Of a stretch of 64,000 bases of DNA, positions 42,619 through 53,691 are shown in pieces (positions within the stretch are counted from its first letter, which is position 1; every line of letters starts with the position of its first letter). The position numbers were made by a program, and so were the translations under genes. Origin of the DNA: Cryoendolithus antarcticus (taxonomy: Eukaryota; Ascomycota; Dothideomycetes; Cladosporiales; Cladosporiaceae). The stretch spans positions 124,001 through 188,000 of the forward strand of contig NAJO01000007.1 in NCBI GenBank assembly GCA_002077065.1, written 5' to 3'. A model generated the notes under the pieces. That model did not search any database. It was not told the origin of the DNA and saw only the letters and a program-made list of their open reading frames with translations.

Positions 42619-44451
42619 CTAATGCCGCCGCCTTCGCCGCAGATCCCAACGTAAGTCTTCTTCATCACTTGCGGCATCCTCTCTCGCCGCCTGCACGATC
42701 ACCCAATCTTCCTCAATACCATGACGTTCTTCTTCGTACGGTGCTACCGTTGCAGCGCTGGCTCCGACGTCATCACCATTTTCCTTGTCTTCAGTGACCT
42801 TCACCTTCACACCCAGACTCTCTTGCAGAAACCCACCGAGGTACAACACAGCCTCGAGCACCTCTCTGCCTACTGGCAGAATTTGATCCTTGGGTAGTAG
42901 AAAGCCATATGTGCCTCTGTCTCGCAACTTGAATTGATACGCGTACCTCACTCTCAGCTCATGGTAGAAGTAATCCAACATACTTCCACCTGCGTTCTCA
43001 AGCTGCGGGAGCAGAGTCTTATCTTTCTTCGAGTCCGACGCAGCAATGGTGTTGCCCTCGCAGGCTGGCAGGACCTCATATGCATGACCACCGGAACGGC
43101 GGATTGCTTTCTCGAGCCCGTAGGCCAGCTCCTCCAGGTCTTCCAGCCCAGGCGGCGAAGTGGAGCAGGAGTACGCGTAAGGGTAAAGGATCTGCTGGGA
43201 GTACGAGTGCAGGTCCAGTAACGCGATGAACTCCACGTTATTGTTCTCTGTCTCGTTTTTTGCCCAGGAAGCCAGTGCCTTAGCTTCAGTCGCTTGGAAT
43301 GCGGCATCTCCTGGAAAAGCTTCAGAGCACGGAGTGCCGCCAGCAGTTGAAGGGAAAGAGAAGTTGAAGCTGTGATCAAGGTCCATCCCAGGGCAGAACC
43401 GCAGGGAAGTAGACTGGCGGGTCTTGCGCCAGAGGCGATCGGTGGTCCAGGTGTAAGCATAGCCGTCAGGATTCAGAGTAGGCACGACCACAAAGTCAAA
43501 GTCTTGCAGCATCTGCGTGATGCTTTCGCTTTTGCCATAGCTCGTAACGAGGCTGTAGGCTATGAAGTTCGCGGTGCTTGTTGAGATCCATTCGCGGGCA
43601 TGTAGACCACCTGTAATGAGTATCGTCTTGCGTTTCGGACGATCGTGGTCTTCGGAGTTCGTAGGGTGGACGCCTATACGTAGAGCTGAGATTGGGCGGT
43701 CCTCGGCGGAACGCCCGATCGTTATCAGGCGAGTGTGCGTCGTGAAGAGTGAGGATAGAAGACGAAGCCAGGGATCGATCACAGTGAGTGGCTGGTAGTC
43801 GGTGAAGAAGATATTCGTGTCACTGCTAGTGGACATCCGTTGAGAAGGTAGCTTGGCCCTCTGGTCGAAGTGGGCCGGCTGAGCGATCGAGTGTAGGGGA
43901 GCCTGAGCTGTGCGACCGTCTCTCGACTCTGGATAGGTATCATAGACTGCCTGCGTTAAGCTGATATCCTGGAAGAGCGGCATATGAGATTGTTGCAGCG
44001 ACTCCGGAAGCAAGCTCAGCAGGGAAGGCACTAAGTCCTTGGCTAGCCGTAGGTCCACCCAGCTGCTAGTGTAATCCCAGACATCCAGTAGTAGCGTGTC
44101 CGTGGCATCCTTGAGCCTTTCGAGCTCATCTACGTTGCTCACGTTGAAGCGCAGCACCACATCCGATCCGTATCTTGCAGCTGTATGTGCGGGTGCTGTC
44201 GCTGCTACAGGAGCTGCGATCTTGCTGGCTGGCGATTTGCTCCGATTTGCTACACAAGTCTCCTCTTTCCAAAGCGCAGCGATCACATGGCTGGAGAGCC
44301 TCCTCCACCTGCTCGACGCCTTCTGCACTGTCTGTCTTGCTGGCGACTCGTCCCAGCAGCTCGGTGTCCGTGGGGCAAGGGATGGGGATGGTACGGCCGC
44401 ACAAGCGCTGGAGAGAAGCGCAACAGGCAGCAACAGCCTCTCGAAGCGCAT
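42619..44451 (-). CDS. ECM14: Ecm14, secreted metallocarboxypeptidase-like pseudoenzyme
   Basis: A single exon on the minus strand encoding 610 residues from the ATG at 44451, which begins a signal peptide ('MRFERLLLPVALLSSACA'). A prodomain (~95-170) and an M14 carboxypeptidase domain (~220-550) follow. Zinc ligands remain: His284 and Glu287 in 'GGLHAREW' and His415 in 'LDLHSYSQ'. The general-base Glu of active enzymes, expected in the '-F-E-L-R-D' motif, is Lys508 here ('YQFKLRD'), and the Asn-Arg substrate pair is Asp359-His360 ('MDLDHSFNF'). These are the substitutions that mark Ecm14, a fungal family reported to lack peptidase activity and linked to cell-wall phenotypes in yeast. The C-terminal ~60 residues are acidic, then very Arg-rich. 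Confidence 0.92.
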   Translation of the reverse strand: MRFERLLLPVALLSSACAAVPSPSLAPRTPSCWDESPARQTVQKASSRWRRLSSHVIAALWKEETCVANRSKSPASKIAAPVAATAPAHTAARYGSDVVLRFNVSNVDELERLKDATDTLLLDVWDYTSSWVDLRLAKDLVPSLLSLLPESLQQSHMPLFQDISLTQAVYDTYPESRDGRTAQAPLHSIAQPAHFDQRAKLPSQRMSTSSDTNIFFTDYQPLTVIDPWLRLLSSLFTTHTRLITIGRSAEDRPISALRIGVHPTNSEDHDRPKRKTILITGGLHAREWISTSTANFIAYSLVTSYGKSESITQMLQDFDFVVVPTLNPDGYAYTWTTDRLWRKTRQSTSLRFCPGMDLDHSFNFSFPSTAGGTPCSEAFPGDAAFQATEAKALASWAKNETENNNVEFIALLDLHSYSQQILYPYAYSCSTSPPGLEDLEELAYGLEKAIRRSGGHAYEVLPACEGNTIAASDSKKDKTLLPQLENAGGSMLDYFYHELRVRYAYQFKLRDRGTYGFLLPKDQILPVGREVLEAVLYLGGFLQESLGVKVKVTEDKENGDDVGASAATVAPYEEERHGIEEDWVIVQAAREDAASDEEDLRWDLRRRRRH

Positions 44452-44784
44452 TTCCGCTGCTGTTGATGTTACTGACAAGTGTTCATGTCGTTGTAAACTG
44501 CTATCTGGCCGCCTGTCGCAAGACCCAGTTCAGTAAGTGGGCACGCGAACGCCTCGGCAGTTGAAACCTTACCGGCACCCAGAAGTCGATGCATCGGTTT
44601 GCGACTTCTGGCCCCATCTTCCACAATCACATGAAGACACGAGCTTCAGTCTAGATCCGGCTTTTCTCGACCACAATATCTCAAGACATGAGATGGTGTG
44701 AGACGCACACCGCAATCTCAAACTGCTGTCAGAGTTGAAGAAGACGGTGTTATGAGGGCAATATCGGAGTCTTGAGCGCCAATC
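44452..44784. promoter_or_regulatory. Divergent promoter region between ECM14 and the chromodomain gene
   Basis: 333 bases between two divergent start codons. The inverted pair AAGTCGCA/TGCGACTT-like segments near 44580-44610 could form a weak hairpin. No factor site is recognised. Confidence 0.35.
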
Positions 44785-46347
44785 ATGCCTTCATCTCAAC
44801 TCTATACGGTCTCAATTCCTCGGTCCTCGTCCATCGATATCGAGTCCGAAGCTAAGCATGATTTCAAACTTCCCTTGTACCTCCAACCTCTCAAGTCAAA
44901 GCCTCGCGTGTACCCCGATACACCCTTACCTGTCAAGCCATCGCCCACTGCACCACGAAAGGCCCGGATTATCAATCGCATCAATGACGACGGTCAAGTC
45001 AAATTCGACATAGCAATCGGGGATGTCAAGCTGAATGATGTCCGGCTCGAAGAAATCCTGGACTATGTTGCACCTGCAGATCTAGAAGACTATGAGACCC
45101 GTGCGTTCGCTGAGGAGGCTGAGCTGTTGCAAATCACCCACGAAGCCGATGCGCAACGAAAATGGGAGGATGCTGAGAGGCGCAAGGAGAGAGCGAAGCG
45201 CAAAGGAGAGGTAGTGTGGACGGAGGTCAGTGATGGAGAGACGGGCGAGGATGGCAAGGAGCGAGGCAGGCCAAGACCAAGCTACAAGCAGGTCTTCCAA
45301 GTGGCTAGGATGAGAAGACGGAGGAGAAAGCGCGACCCCGTGACTGGAGAGCTGCTGGATCTTAGTGATGGAGACGACGGGATGGTGGTGCAAGGTCCAC
45401 TTCCGCAGGCGATCAAGGAGGAGAGACAGGGGCGGCGACAGGGGAAGCCTCTGGTGGCCACTGTGGAGCCGTACGAGAAGCCTAAGAGGCGACGACGACG
45501 ACGGCACCCACAGACGGGGGAGTTGATGCCATATGGCTGGAAGTACGATCCAAATGCTGAAGCGGCTGCTGGAGTCGGCAGAGTGGCCACTATGCCCTCA
45601 ATGCATCGACTGAGCCTGTCACAGCAGCTCGGGGACGAACGCGAATCGAAGCGACAGAGGATGGACCTGAGTACTTCGTCTTCGCTTCGCAGCAAGAGTC
45701 CTGTCGTGCAGCTGCCGAGCTCACAGCGAATGTCTTCATCTGCAGCATATAGCAGTCCGAAAGGAGACAAAGGCAAAGCGAGAGCGACATCAGCACTGAG
45801 CTCGTTCCAACAGCACGCCGCGATCAGCATCACAGATACTTCTGAAGAAGACGACAGCATGGAAGACATGCCGCCCCCGAGCACAGTGAAGCCCAAGTCG
45901 CCCATCATGCGCCGCAGCACAGGAGGCTCAGCACTGACCCGCCTGCTTAGCACCTCAGATCAGTCGACCGAATCATCCGATGACGAGCATCCACCGCCTG
46001 CAACTCTGACGAGCCCTGTTCGCAGGACAGAACTGCCTGGCACTCCTGTCCAGTACATGCCGCCATTGACCTCCATATTGCATCCTACAGCCACCTCGCT
46101 GCCTTCGCCTAGCGCTACATCTCGGTCTGATTCGGATGAAGAAGACTACATTATCGAGGGGATATCGAACCACGCGCTTTCAGATCCTCGCACGCATCCC
46201 AGTGACTTTGGGAAGAAGCCTATCATGTTGTATTTAGTCAAGTGGGAGGGGTATGAGGAGCCGAGCTGGGAGCCTGAGAGCAGCTTTGGGGATAGAGAGG
46301 TGATTCAGGCTTATAGAAGGAAAGTGGGACTGCCACCGCTGCCGTGA
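44785..46347 (+). CDS. Chromodomain protein with duplicated basic motif and AT-hook core
   Basis: A single exon encoding 520 residues from the ATG at 44785. Residues ~451-515 form a chromodomain: 'YIIEGISNHAL', then 'YLVKWEGYEEPSWEPESS' with the aromatic cage positions occupied by Tyr/Trp. The middle is basic and disordered. The motif R4-7-K/H-x-P-x-T-G-E-L occurs twice, at 177-190 and 234-247, and an AT-hook core RGRP lies at 160-163, so DNA or nucleosome contact is likely. An acidic Ser-rich stretch precedes the chromodomain. Chromodomains usually read methylated H3K9 or H3K27. No chromoshadow, SET or ATPase domain is present, so it is neither HP1, a methyltransferase nor a CHD remodeller. 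The role is unknown, probably nuclear chromatin binding. Confidence 0.88.
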   Translation: MPSSQLYTVSIPRSSSIDIESEAKHDFKLPLYLQPLKSKPRVYPDTPLPVKPSPTAPRKARIINRINDDGQVKFDIAIGDVKLNDVRLEEILDYVAPADLEDYETRAFAEEAELLQITHEADAQRKWEDAERRKERAKRKGEVVWTEVSDGETGEDGKERGRPRPSYKQVFQVARMRRRRRKRDPVTGELLDLSDGDDGMVVQGPLPQAIKEERQGRRQGKPLVATVEPYEKPKRRRRRRHPQTGELMPYGWKYDPNAEAAAGVGRVATMPSMHRLSLSQQLGDERESKRQRMDLSTSSSLRSKSPVVQLPSSQRMSSSAAYSSPKGDKGKARATSALSSFQQHAAISITDTSEEDDSMEDMPPPSTVKPKSPIMRRSTGGSALTRLLSTSDQSTESSDDEHPPPATLTSPVRRTELPGTPVQYMPPLTSILHPTATSLPSPSATSRSDSDEEDYIIEGISNHALSDPRTHPSDFGKKPIMLYLVKWEGYEEPSWEPESSFGDREVIQAYRRKVGLPPLP

Positions 46348-46981
46348 ACGAGGGGGACGTGCAATGGTCAATTTGTTTAGCTGTCGAGAGCACAAGGGGA
46401 GGCCGTTCTCGCTTGCAAGCGTCAAGACTTTGCTGCTATGGACATTGGAGCTTGGCAACGAAGTATTTGACATGTGAGCGCGAGACAACTGCTCATCACA
46501 GCCATGACGACGCGGAACGCCCGGCAGTTCTCAGATAGACTTTCATTGGTCGACACTCCCACGTTCCGATCTCGAGGCTTGTCGTGCCGTCCCTCTTCCA
46601 CTGTTCCCCGCGCCACTTCGGCTCCACACCCACACTTCCCTTCCACACTTCCCTTCCCTTCTCGATCGGCTTCCGCTTCCACCACCCGCTCGCTGATTAC
46701 TGACTCGACATTGAATCTAGACCTTTCCCTTACACCATTAATCTCCAGCATCGCCTACACATCTTCTTCCGAACCTCGAAGCTGTTTATCGTAAGCTCGA
46801 GCACACAGTAGACACGACAGACTGTTTCGCGACAGCGCACGACGCGGCATGCAGCCAAGCTGGCTGGTGGCACAGCCAGCACGATAACCCCTCCGCGCGG
46901 CCACGCTTTCGTCGTCTCTCCCTGGCATCACCGCAACGTTTTCTGCAAGTCGCCTGAAGCATCGGATCGTCCGTCGCCATC
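46348..46981. promoter_or_regulatory. Intergenic region with pyrimidine-rich tract before the rhodopsin-like gene
   Basis: About 630 bases. Between about 46620 and 46690 the plus strand is strongly pyrimidine-rich and contains the direct repeat CACACTTCCCTTC in near-perfect tandem (about 46629-46656). Such CT tracts are common just upstream of fungal transcription starts. No further gene is supported. Confidence 0.4.
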
Positions 46982-48380
46982 ATGGCGCCCGAACCGCCGT
47001 CGATATGGACGACCAGCATACCGAATGAGTCGCCGCGGCTGGTGATCGTGTGCATTGTGTTCTTGCTGCTTACGACTGCGGTGGTGTTGGCGAGGTTCAG
47101 TTGGCGATGGGTGCATCGACAGCGAGGACTGGATGATGTGATGTGCTTGTGCGCTTATGTGAGTATTGCTTGTGGAGTGTGAGGAGTGCGTGTCGATCGT
47201 GGCGGCTAACGCACGACTCGCTGTAGACCATTCTATTACTTGCGACGATCTTTGCTGGTGTGAGCGCACACTATGGCTTTGGGAAGCATATGCATGATAT
47301 TCAGTCTACGTCAAGCAAGGCTGTGCAGGTGCGTGACGATCACCCGTTCCTAATGTAGAGGATATTGACAGGTCACAGTTCTTCTATCTCTACCAGATCT
47401 GCTACAAGCTCCTCGGAATGTTCACGAAACTTACGTTCTGCTTTCTGTACCTTCGGATCTTCAATCAGAAGTGGTCCCACCGATTGGTCAAATCCATAGC
47501 CTCGATCATAGTCCTCGGGTCCTTGGCCTTCACGTTGGCCACGGTATTCACTTGCGTACCCGTGCACAAGTTCTGGAATCGCAAGATCCCAGGAAGGTGT
47601 ACCAACAACACTGCTTTCTGGTTCTCGCACGCTGCATTCAACACCTTCTTCGACGTAGTGATCTACATACTCCCGATGCCCATGATCCGCACACTCAAGC
47701 TCGCGCGAGGTCAGAAGCTCGGACTGATCTCGATCTTCTCTCTCGGCGCCTTCGTCATCGCGGCGTCGATAGTCCGCATGGTCATGCTGCGAGGGAGCGC
47801 ACTCACGAGAGACCCGACCTGGGGCTCGGTCCAAGCACTCATGTGGACGGAAATCGAGGGCAACACGTCGGTCATCATCTGCTGCCTGCCTGCTTTGCGC
47901 GTGCCTTTTCTAAATGCCTGGCACTGGGCACGCGGCGCTGGACGAAGGCCGGACACGCCTCCACAAATGATGCGGGCTGCTCATCATCGAGACTTGACCT
48001 GGGATGGACCGCACCAGTCTATGTCTGAAGCGCATCACCGATCGGCCCCTAGTAGGGTTGTGCAGTCTATTGTTCCTGGCCAAGGCAAAGCCTCTCCTGC
48101 TTCTGGCTCGGGCGGATCAAAGACATCACGGTCTACGGACTCGTGGTACAGGCAGATCCTCCAAAGTGTAAACCGCGATAACGAAGAGGCTGAAGTGGCA
48201 AGTAGTCAGCATCACACAGGTGCTATGGCTGAGCAGCATCCCCAAGACGAGCCTAACGTGTTGGAGCTTGGCATGGGTGGTATCGTCAAGACGACGGACG
48301 TGCATGTCAGTACCACGCAAATTGCACCTCGAATACCGGGAAAGGCTCTCACGTTGCAGGAGTTCTTAGGGAATGGGTAG
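46982..48380 (+). CDS. Rhodopsin-like (Pth11-related) integral membrane protein
   Basis: Exons 46982-47158, 47227-47328 and 47379-48380 (introns of 68 and 50 bases, all phase 0) encode 426 residues. About seven hydrophobic segments occupy residues ~20-290, starting with 'LVIVCIVFLLLTTAVVLA'. Family landmarks are 'RGLDDVMCLCAY', 'YGFGKHMHDI', 'FYLYQICYKLLGMFTKLTFCFLYLRIF', 'GRCTNNTAFWFSHAAFN' and 'DPTWGSVQALMWTEIEGNTSVIICCLPALR'. This is the large fungal family of rhodopsin-domain membrane proteins related to the appressorial receptor Pth11. An N-terminal CFEM domain is absent. The C-terminal ~130 residues are Ser-rich and cytosolic. Ligands of most members are unknown; GPCR-like sensing is inference. 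Confidence 0.9.
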
Positions 48381-49301
48381 GGAGCTGAGGGCAGTTTTAT
48401 TGACTTATTGGGCGGCATGAGCGACTTTAGCGGGCGGTGTTGGATGGGCTGGCGTTTTGGCTGTCAGGGTGCATTGGGCTTGGGCGGTCTCGGAGAATAT
48501 CCGTTGATCTGAATTGGTGCAAGGGTCTGTTGCAAACACCAGGTAAAATCGGCGAGCTTTCCTCCCCGCATTCATGACTTCACTGTCTCGCTCTCTACTA
48601 CGGCCCGCTCATTCAAACCCGTTGATTTATCGCCATCATTCAAGTGTTTTCTGGGAGCAGACCCTTTACCTCATGGCACCGGCAGCGGCCCGTGCCATTG
48701 CTTATGCACCCTTATTACATTGACCATGATCGCGTTGACTATCACCCCTTTGCAACCTCACAATTCTTGACCTCCCTCCGTTCACTGAAGGTGTCAAATA
48801 CTTCACTTGCGACACGATGACAACGACTGATGCAACATCATCTCCTGAGTCGGCAAGGCGATGCGGTAGGAAATGAGCCTTAGAGGCTGTGATGAGGCAT
48901 TTTCATTCCAGGGACACAAAATCGCTCACCTTAACCTTAAGCGCCACGCGCAGCAATACCTCATAGAGCGGGATCTCCGTGGCTGGTGTTGATCGTATAA
49001 CGAGATACGAATTCGGGTAATCTCTTTGTTTCGCGCAGTGGATCTCCCTCACAGCGTGTCTTGCGCCGATGTTGTCACAAATTGACGCGCGTGGCGTCGA
49101 GGCCGTTCTTTTGTCAGGCCACGCACTGCCTCATTCCCACGTGTGGTCTCAGTTAGTAGGTTTCACGTGCGTGCGCTCATTCGCGGCTGATGCTGGGTTG
49201 CTTTACGTAGAAAAAGCTGGTGGCCCACGTTACATTCCCGCTTTCTTGTCTTTTTCTCTCTTCTCTCACTTACTTGCACTCACCGTAACGCCTTGTTCGG
49301 G
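48381..49301. promoter_or_regulatory. Long intergenic region and leader before the P-type ATPase gene
   Basis: About 920 bases with no credible gene. The last ~60 bases before the start (about 49238-49300) form a TCTC/TTTC-rich tract (49247-49272), typical of highly expressed fungal genes. Overlapping short frames (49069-49314 +) run into the gene out of frame and are ignored. Confidence 0.4.
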
Positions 49302-52300
49302 ATGTCAGCAATAATGGAGAAGCTTACGTTCGCAAGCGACGATCAGACAATGGGCACCGATCTCGAGCGCGGCCAGACCCGCGGTATCCAGTACGCCGAT
49401 GATGTCGATGGCCGTCGCATGCGCAGAGCGTCAACAAGCCGTAGCCGTAGCAGAAGACGCGGCTCGATGGACTCGCTGTCGATCCGTCAAGCGAGGCGGA
49501 GCGTTGACCCTGCCCTTGTACTCCCTCCTCAGTATCGCACGATGTAAGCTCTCCCATGTTTCTGGAAGGCCGCTAGGCGCTGATAGTGGTATTCAGGTCA
49601 TTCAATATCGAAGAAGGCCGCCGAAGAAGCATGAGAGCCGAGACAGAAAAGCTGAAAGGGTCCAAGAGTTCGAACAGCAAGAAGAGTGCGAAAGCTGGAG
49701 ACGCGAAAATCGAGTTCAACGACATCAAGTACCACAAGACCCCCCTCGACGAGCTGTTTAGCCAGTTCTCGAGCTCGCGCGGCACCGGTCTGACTAGCTC
49801 AAAAGCTGCCGAGCTTCTCAAGACAGTCGGACCCAACCAGCCTACGCCACCACCTTCACACTGGGTCCGCAGAACACTCGGCTACCTCTTTGGTGGCTTC
49901 GGCGCCATCCTCTTCATTGCTGCTATCCTTGTTTTCATTGCCTGGAAGCCGCTCGGCGAGCCAAACCCAGCGATCGCCAACCTGGCTCTTGCGATCGTAC
50001 TGATTCTCGTCTGGATCGCACAAGCCGCATTCTCCTTCTATCAAGACTTCAGCTCCTCCAAGGTCATGGAATCGATCACTGGCATGCTTCCCGACAAGTG
50101 CGTCGTCCTCCGCGACGGTCAGCAGGTGAACATCGACGGTACTGCGGTCGTACCCGGCGACCTGCTCCGGATTACAATGGGCAACAAGCTGCCGGCTGAT
50201 GTACGCCTCGTCGAAGTCTCACCTGATGTGAGATTCGATCGCTCGATCTTGACAGGCGAGACCCTGCCTCTACTTGGATCCGTTGACTTGACCGATGACA
50301 ACTACCTCGAGACGGCAAATATTGGCATGGCTGGCACACACTGCGTCTCTGGGAGCGCCTGGGGTCTAGTCGTTGAGACTGGCGATAGGACCTGCTTCGG
50401 CAAAATCGCTAAGACAGTGAGTGCACCAAAGGAGGGCTTGACGCCGCTGCAGAAAGAGATCTTGATCTTCGTTGGAGTAATCGTCTGTCTCATGGTGACC
50501 ATGGTAAGTCGCGGTGTCACAATCAGAACTCCACTGATGGTCTTGAGGAGACGCAGCTGACAGGTCGGCAGATCCTTGTCGTCATTATCGTCTGGGCTGC
50601 GTGGCTGCGCAAGGATCACGAAGGCTGGATTACCGTCCCAGTTCTAATTGTCAGCTGCGTTTCGGTCGCAGTTGCATTTATTCCCGAAGGTCTGCCGATC
50701 GCAGTAACGGCGTCTCTTACCATCACCGCCAAAATAATGAAGAATAACAAGGTCCTTTGCAAGAGCTTGAAGACTGTCGAGACACTAGGCGCCGTCAACG
50801 TTGTGTGCAGCGATAAGACTGGTACCCTTACGAAGAATCGCATGACGGTCACGGACTACATTGTTGGAAAAGAGGTAGCGACGGCAGCCAAGGCCACTGC
50901 GCTCTACGAAGCTAGCAAATCGCTGCGTGAGCTGGCCAGGATTGGCGCCATCTGCAACGCCGCAGAGTTCGATGCGTCTACCATCAGCGAGCCACTCGAG
51001 AAGCGCAAAGTGAATGGCGATGCTACGGATACTGCGATTCTTCGCTTCACCGAGTCGGTCACCGTTGTCAGCTCTTTGCGATCGGCCTGGCGCTCAATCT
51101 ACCAAGTCACGTTCAACAGCAAGAACAAGTTCGCCATCAATGTCGTTCAGTCCAGCTCTGAGAACGAGAACGATCCCATTCTCATGATCAAGGGCGCACC
51201 TGACATTCTCATTCCTCGATGTTCTTCGTACGTCGATAGCAACGGCTTTGTCGAGAAGATGACGGAGACAGATCGTCGCGAACTCGAGGCCGTAAAAGAT
51301 AACTGGTCGTCCCAAGGCAAGCGTGTCATTCTACTAGCGAGGAAGAACCTCAGCGACCTGGTATTCGATCCGCAGAGCCAACCTCGAGAGTACGAGAACG
51401 ACATCATGGGTCACGCAACCAGCGAGCTCGTTCTTGTGGGACTTGTGGCCATTGTCGATCCGCCTCGCGACGAGATCCCAGAGGTCATTCAAATACTCCG
51501 TACCGCTGGTATCCGAGTCTTCATGGTCACTGGCGACTTCAAGCTTACTGCCGTAGCTATTGCTCGCGAATGTGGCATAATTACCCAACCCAAAGATAAG
51601 ATTGACGATATCACGAACCTAGCATTTGAGGACGAGTATTTGGACAGCATTGGCATCAAGGAGACGAGGTCGTTCCACACTGACCGCGCCCACGCCATCG
51701 CACTCAGTGGTGCAGATCTCGACACTCTCACCGACAGCCAATGGGACAAGCTGTGCAAGTACGAAGAAATTGTCTTCGGGAGGACAACGCCATCTCACAA
51801 GCTCCGTATCGTCAAGGAACTGCAGTCCCGCGATCTCACTGTCGGTATGACTGGCGACGGCGTCAATGATGCACCCTCTCTAAAAGCTGCTGATATCGGG
51901 ATCGCCATGGGCTCTGGATCCGACATCGCCATGGAAGCCGCGGACATGGTCCTGCTCGAGAGCTTTGCAGCCATAGTCGAAGCCGTGAAGTACGGCCGAG
52001 TCGTCTATGACAACCTAAAGAAGACGATCGCATACCTCCTACCTGCTGGTTCCTTCTCCGAGTTCTGGCCCGTGCTTACCAATGTCTGCTTTGGTCTACC
52101 GCAGATTCTGTCTTCCTTCCTCATGATCATCATCTGCTGCTTTACCGACTGCGCTGCCGCTACTGCGATCGCCTATGAGAAGCCCGAGGCTGATGTCCTG
52201 ACTCGCCCACCGAGAAATGCTAGGAAAGACCGTCTGGTTGACTGGAAGCTCATCATGCAAGCCTACGGCTTCATTGGTGTCGCGGAGACACTTTGCAGTT

Positions 52301-52788
52301 TCGCCATGGCTTATTGGTACTGCGAGCGTCAAGGCCTGCAGTTTAGCACGCTTTGGTTCGGCTTCGGAAAAACCCAAGACGGACGTGATCCTGCATGGCA
52401 GACGGATGTCCTCAACACTGCCAGCTCGATCTACTTCGTCAATCTTGTTGTCATGTAAGCATCTCCTACCCTGTCTTGCCCAATGCACTCTGACTAATCC
52501 GTCTTCAGGCAATGGTTCTCCCTCTTCGCCATCCGCACCCGTCGCCTCTCTGTCTTACAACACAGCATCAACTGGTACCTTCCCCCGGCTATTGCCTTTG
52601 CCCTGCTGATCGCCATTCTCTTCCTCTATGTCCCTAAATTCCACAGCGTGCTCGGCACGGCCGTGGTGCCAGTGGAATACTGGTTCTTGCCCATGGCGTT
52701 CGGTACTATGATCCTTCTTATCGACGAGGCTAGGAAGTTCGGCGTTCGGAGGTGGCCTAAGGGGATATTGGCCAAGGTCGCTTGGTAG
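49302..52788 (+). CDS. P-type II cation ATPase, Na+/K+-ATPase-like alpha subunit
   Basis: Exons 49302-49543, 49597-50503, 50572-52454 and 52509-52788 sum to 3312 bases and encode 1103 residues. A disordered, Arg/Ser-rich N-terminus (~1-125) precedes the cation-ATPase N-domain ('TPLDELFSQFSSSRGTGLTSSKA'). The actuator loop has 'DRSILTGETLP'; membrane segment 4 has 'FIPEGLP' at ~420; the phosphorylated Asp464 lies in 'CSDKTGTLT'; the hinge has 'MTGDGVNDAPSLKAADIGIAMG'. Ten membrane segments are expected. 'LTITAKIMKNNKVLCKSL-VETLG' around the P-site resembles type IIC Na+/K+ and H+/K+ pumps more than Ca2+ or fungal ENA pumps. Fungal IIC-like pumps are sporadic and little studied; the transported ion cannot be read with confidence. 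No beta subunit gene is nearby. Confidence 0.92.
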
Positions 52789-53691
52789 ATGAAGGTCATA
52801 TGGCGTTTGGGCAGAGCGTTCTGGCCAGAAAAACAGGAACTAAAGTGTACAGACCTGTAAGGATTACATGCTCGCTGTAAAATGGCAGTCGACATATCTT
52901 CGCTTCTCAAGGATTCTGTTACGTTGGCAATGCTCCTGTAAGCTTAGCCGCGAAGGTGGACAACAGTCCTGCCGTGTCTGTGAGAGTGCACAGTCTAGCG
53001 GTAGCTCTGGCAAGTCTGCTGTCTCTCACATTAGTACCAATTGACAGACCTACTATTGCAGGTGTCGTCATAACAGCATAGGCGCATCCAGATCCTCGGA
53101 GAGACACTCCAAGTCTGGACTCTCATACATGCGCGGGCCCTGCGCTACACGCATATATCTCCTCGAAACCGGAATCATGGCTCTGCTCGTAGATGCAAGC
53201 GCAACCTAGCCTTGCGGTGACATTGCCTGATGCCATGCTCTGCTACCTTATCCTATTTGTGAGGACCGAGAAATTGTTATAGTAACGACATGGACGGGAG
53301 GTCAAGCAGGTCGCTCTATTGTTGTTGTCGCCTCGTCGCCTTTGAAAAAGTAGATCTGATCCACGTCGGTTTCGGTGCTTCCGTTTCTCATGGGCGGGAT
53401 GTCAGTCGATGCAGCAGAGTATTCGCTCTCAACCCCCCGTCTCTTTGGTGCTTGCTCTCTCTCTCTCTCTCTCGAAGTCCCGGTAGCGACTTTCTATGCA
53501 CGTACATACTCATCGGTCAGCGCGATACAGCTCCGTGGCCTACAACGGAGAAGCGAAGAGGACGGAATTCGGGAGCTCGCGCTGCTGGAGTATGTGTAGG
53601 CAGCTCGAAGTTCATGATACACTGCAGATCGCTCTAGTCGTCTATTTGCCCAGCCCCTTGCCCCGAACCTCAAAACGCCTCGCTGAACTTT
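52789..53691. other. Convergent intergenic stretch with a CT microsatellite
   Basis: About 900 bases between the stops of the ATPase and Sec7 genes. Only short overlapping frames are open, without family signatures. A CT dinucleotide run lies at about 53455-53475. Confidence 0.4.
53455..53475. repeat. (CT)n microsatellite
   Basis: An uninterrupted run of about ten CT units in the convergent intergenic region. It is outside any supported coding sequence and could vary in length between strains. Confidence 0.85.
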
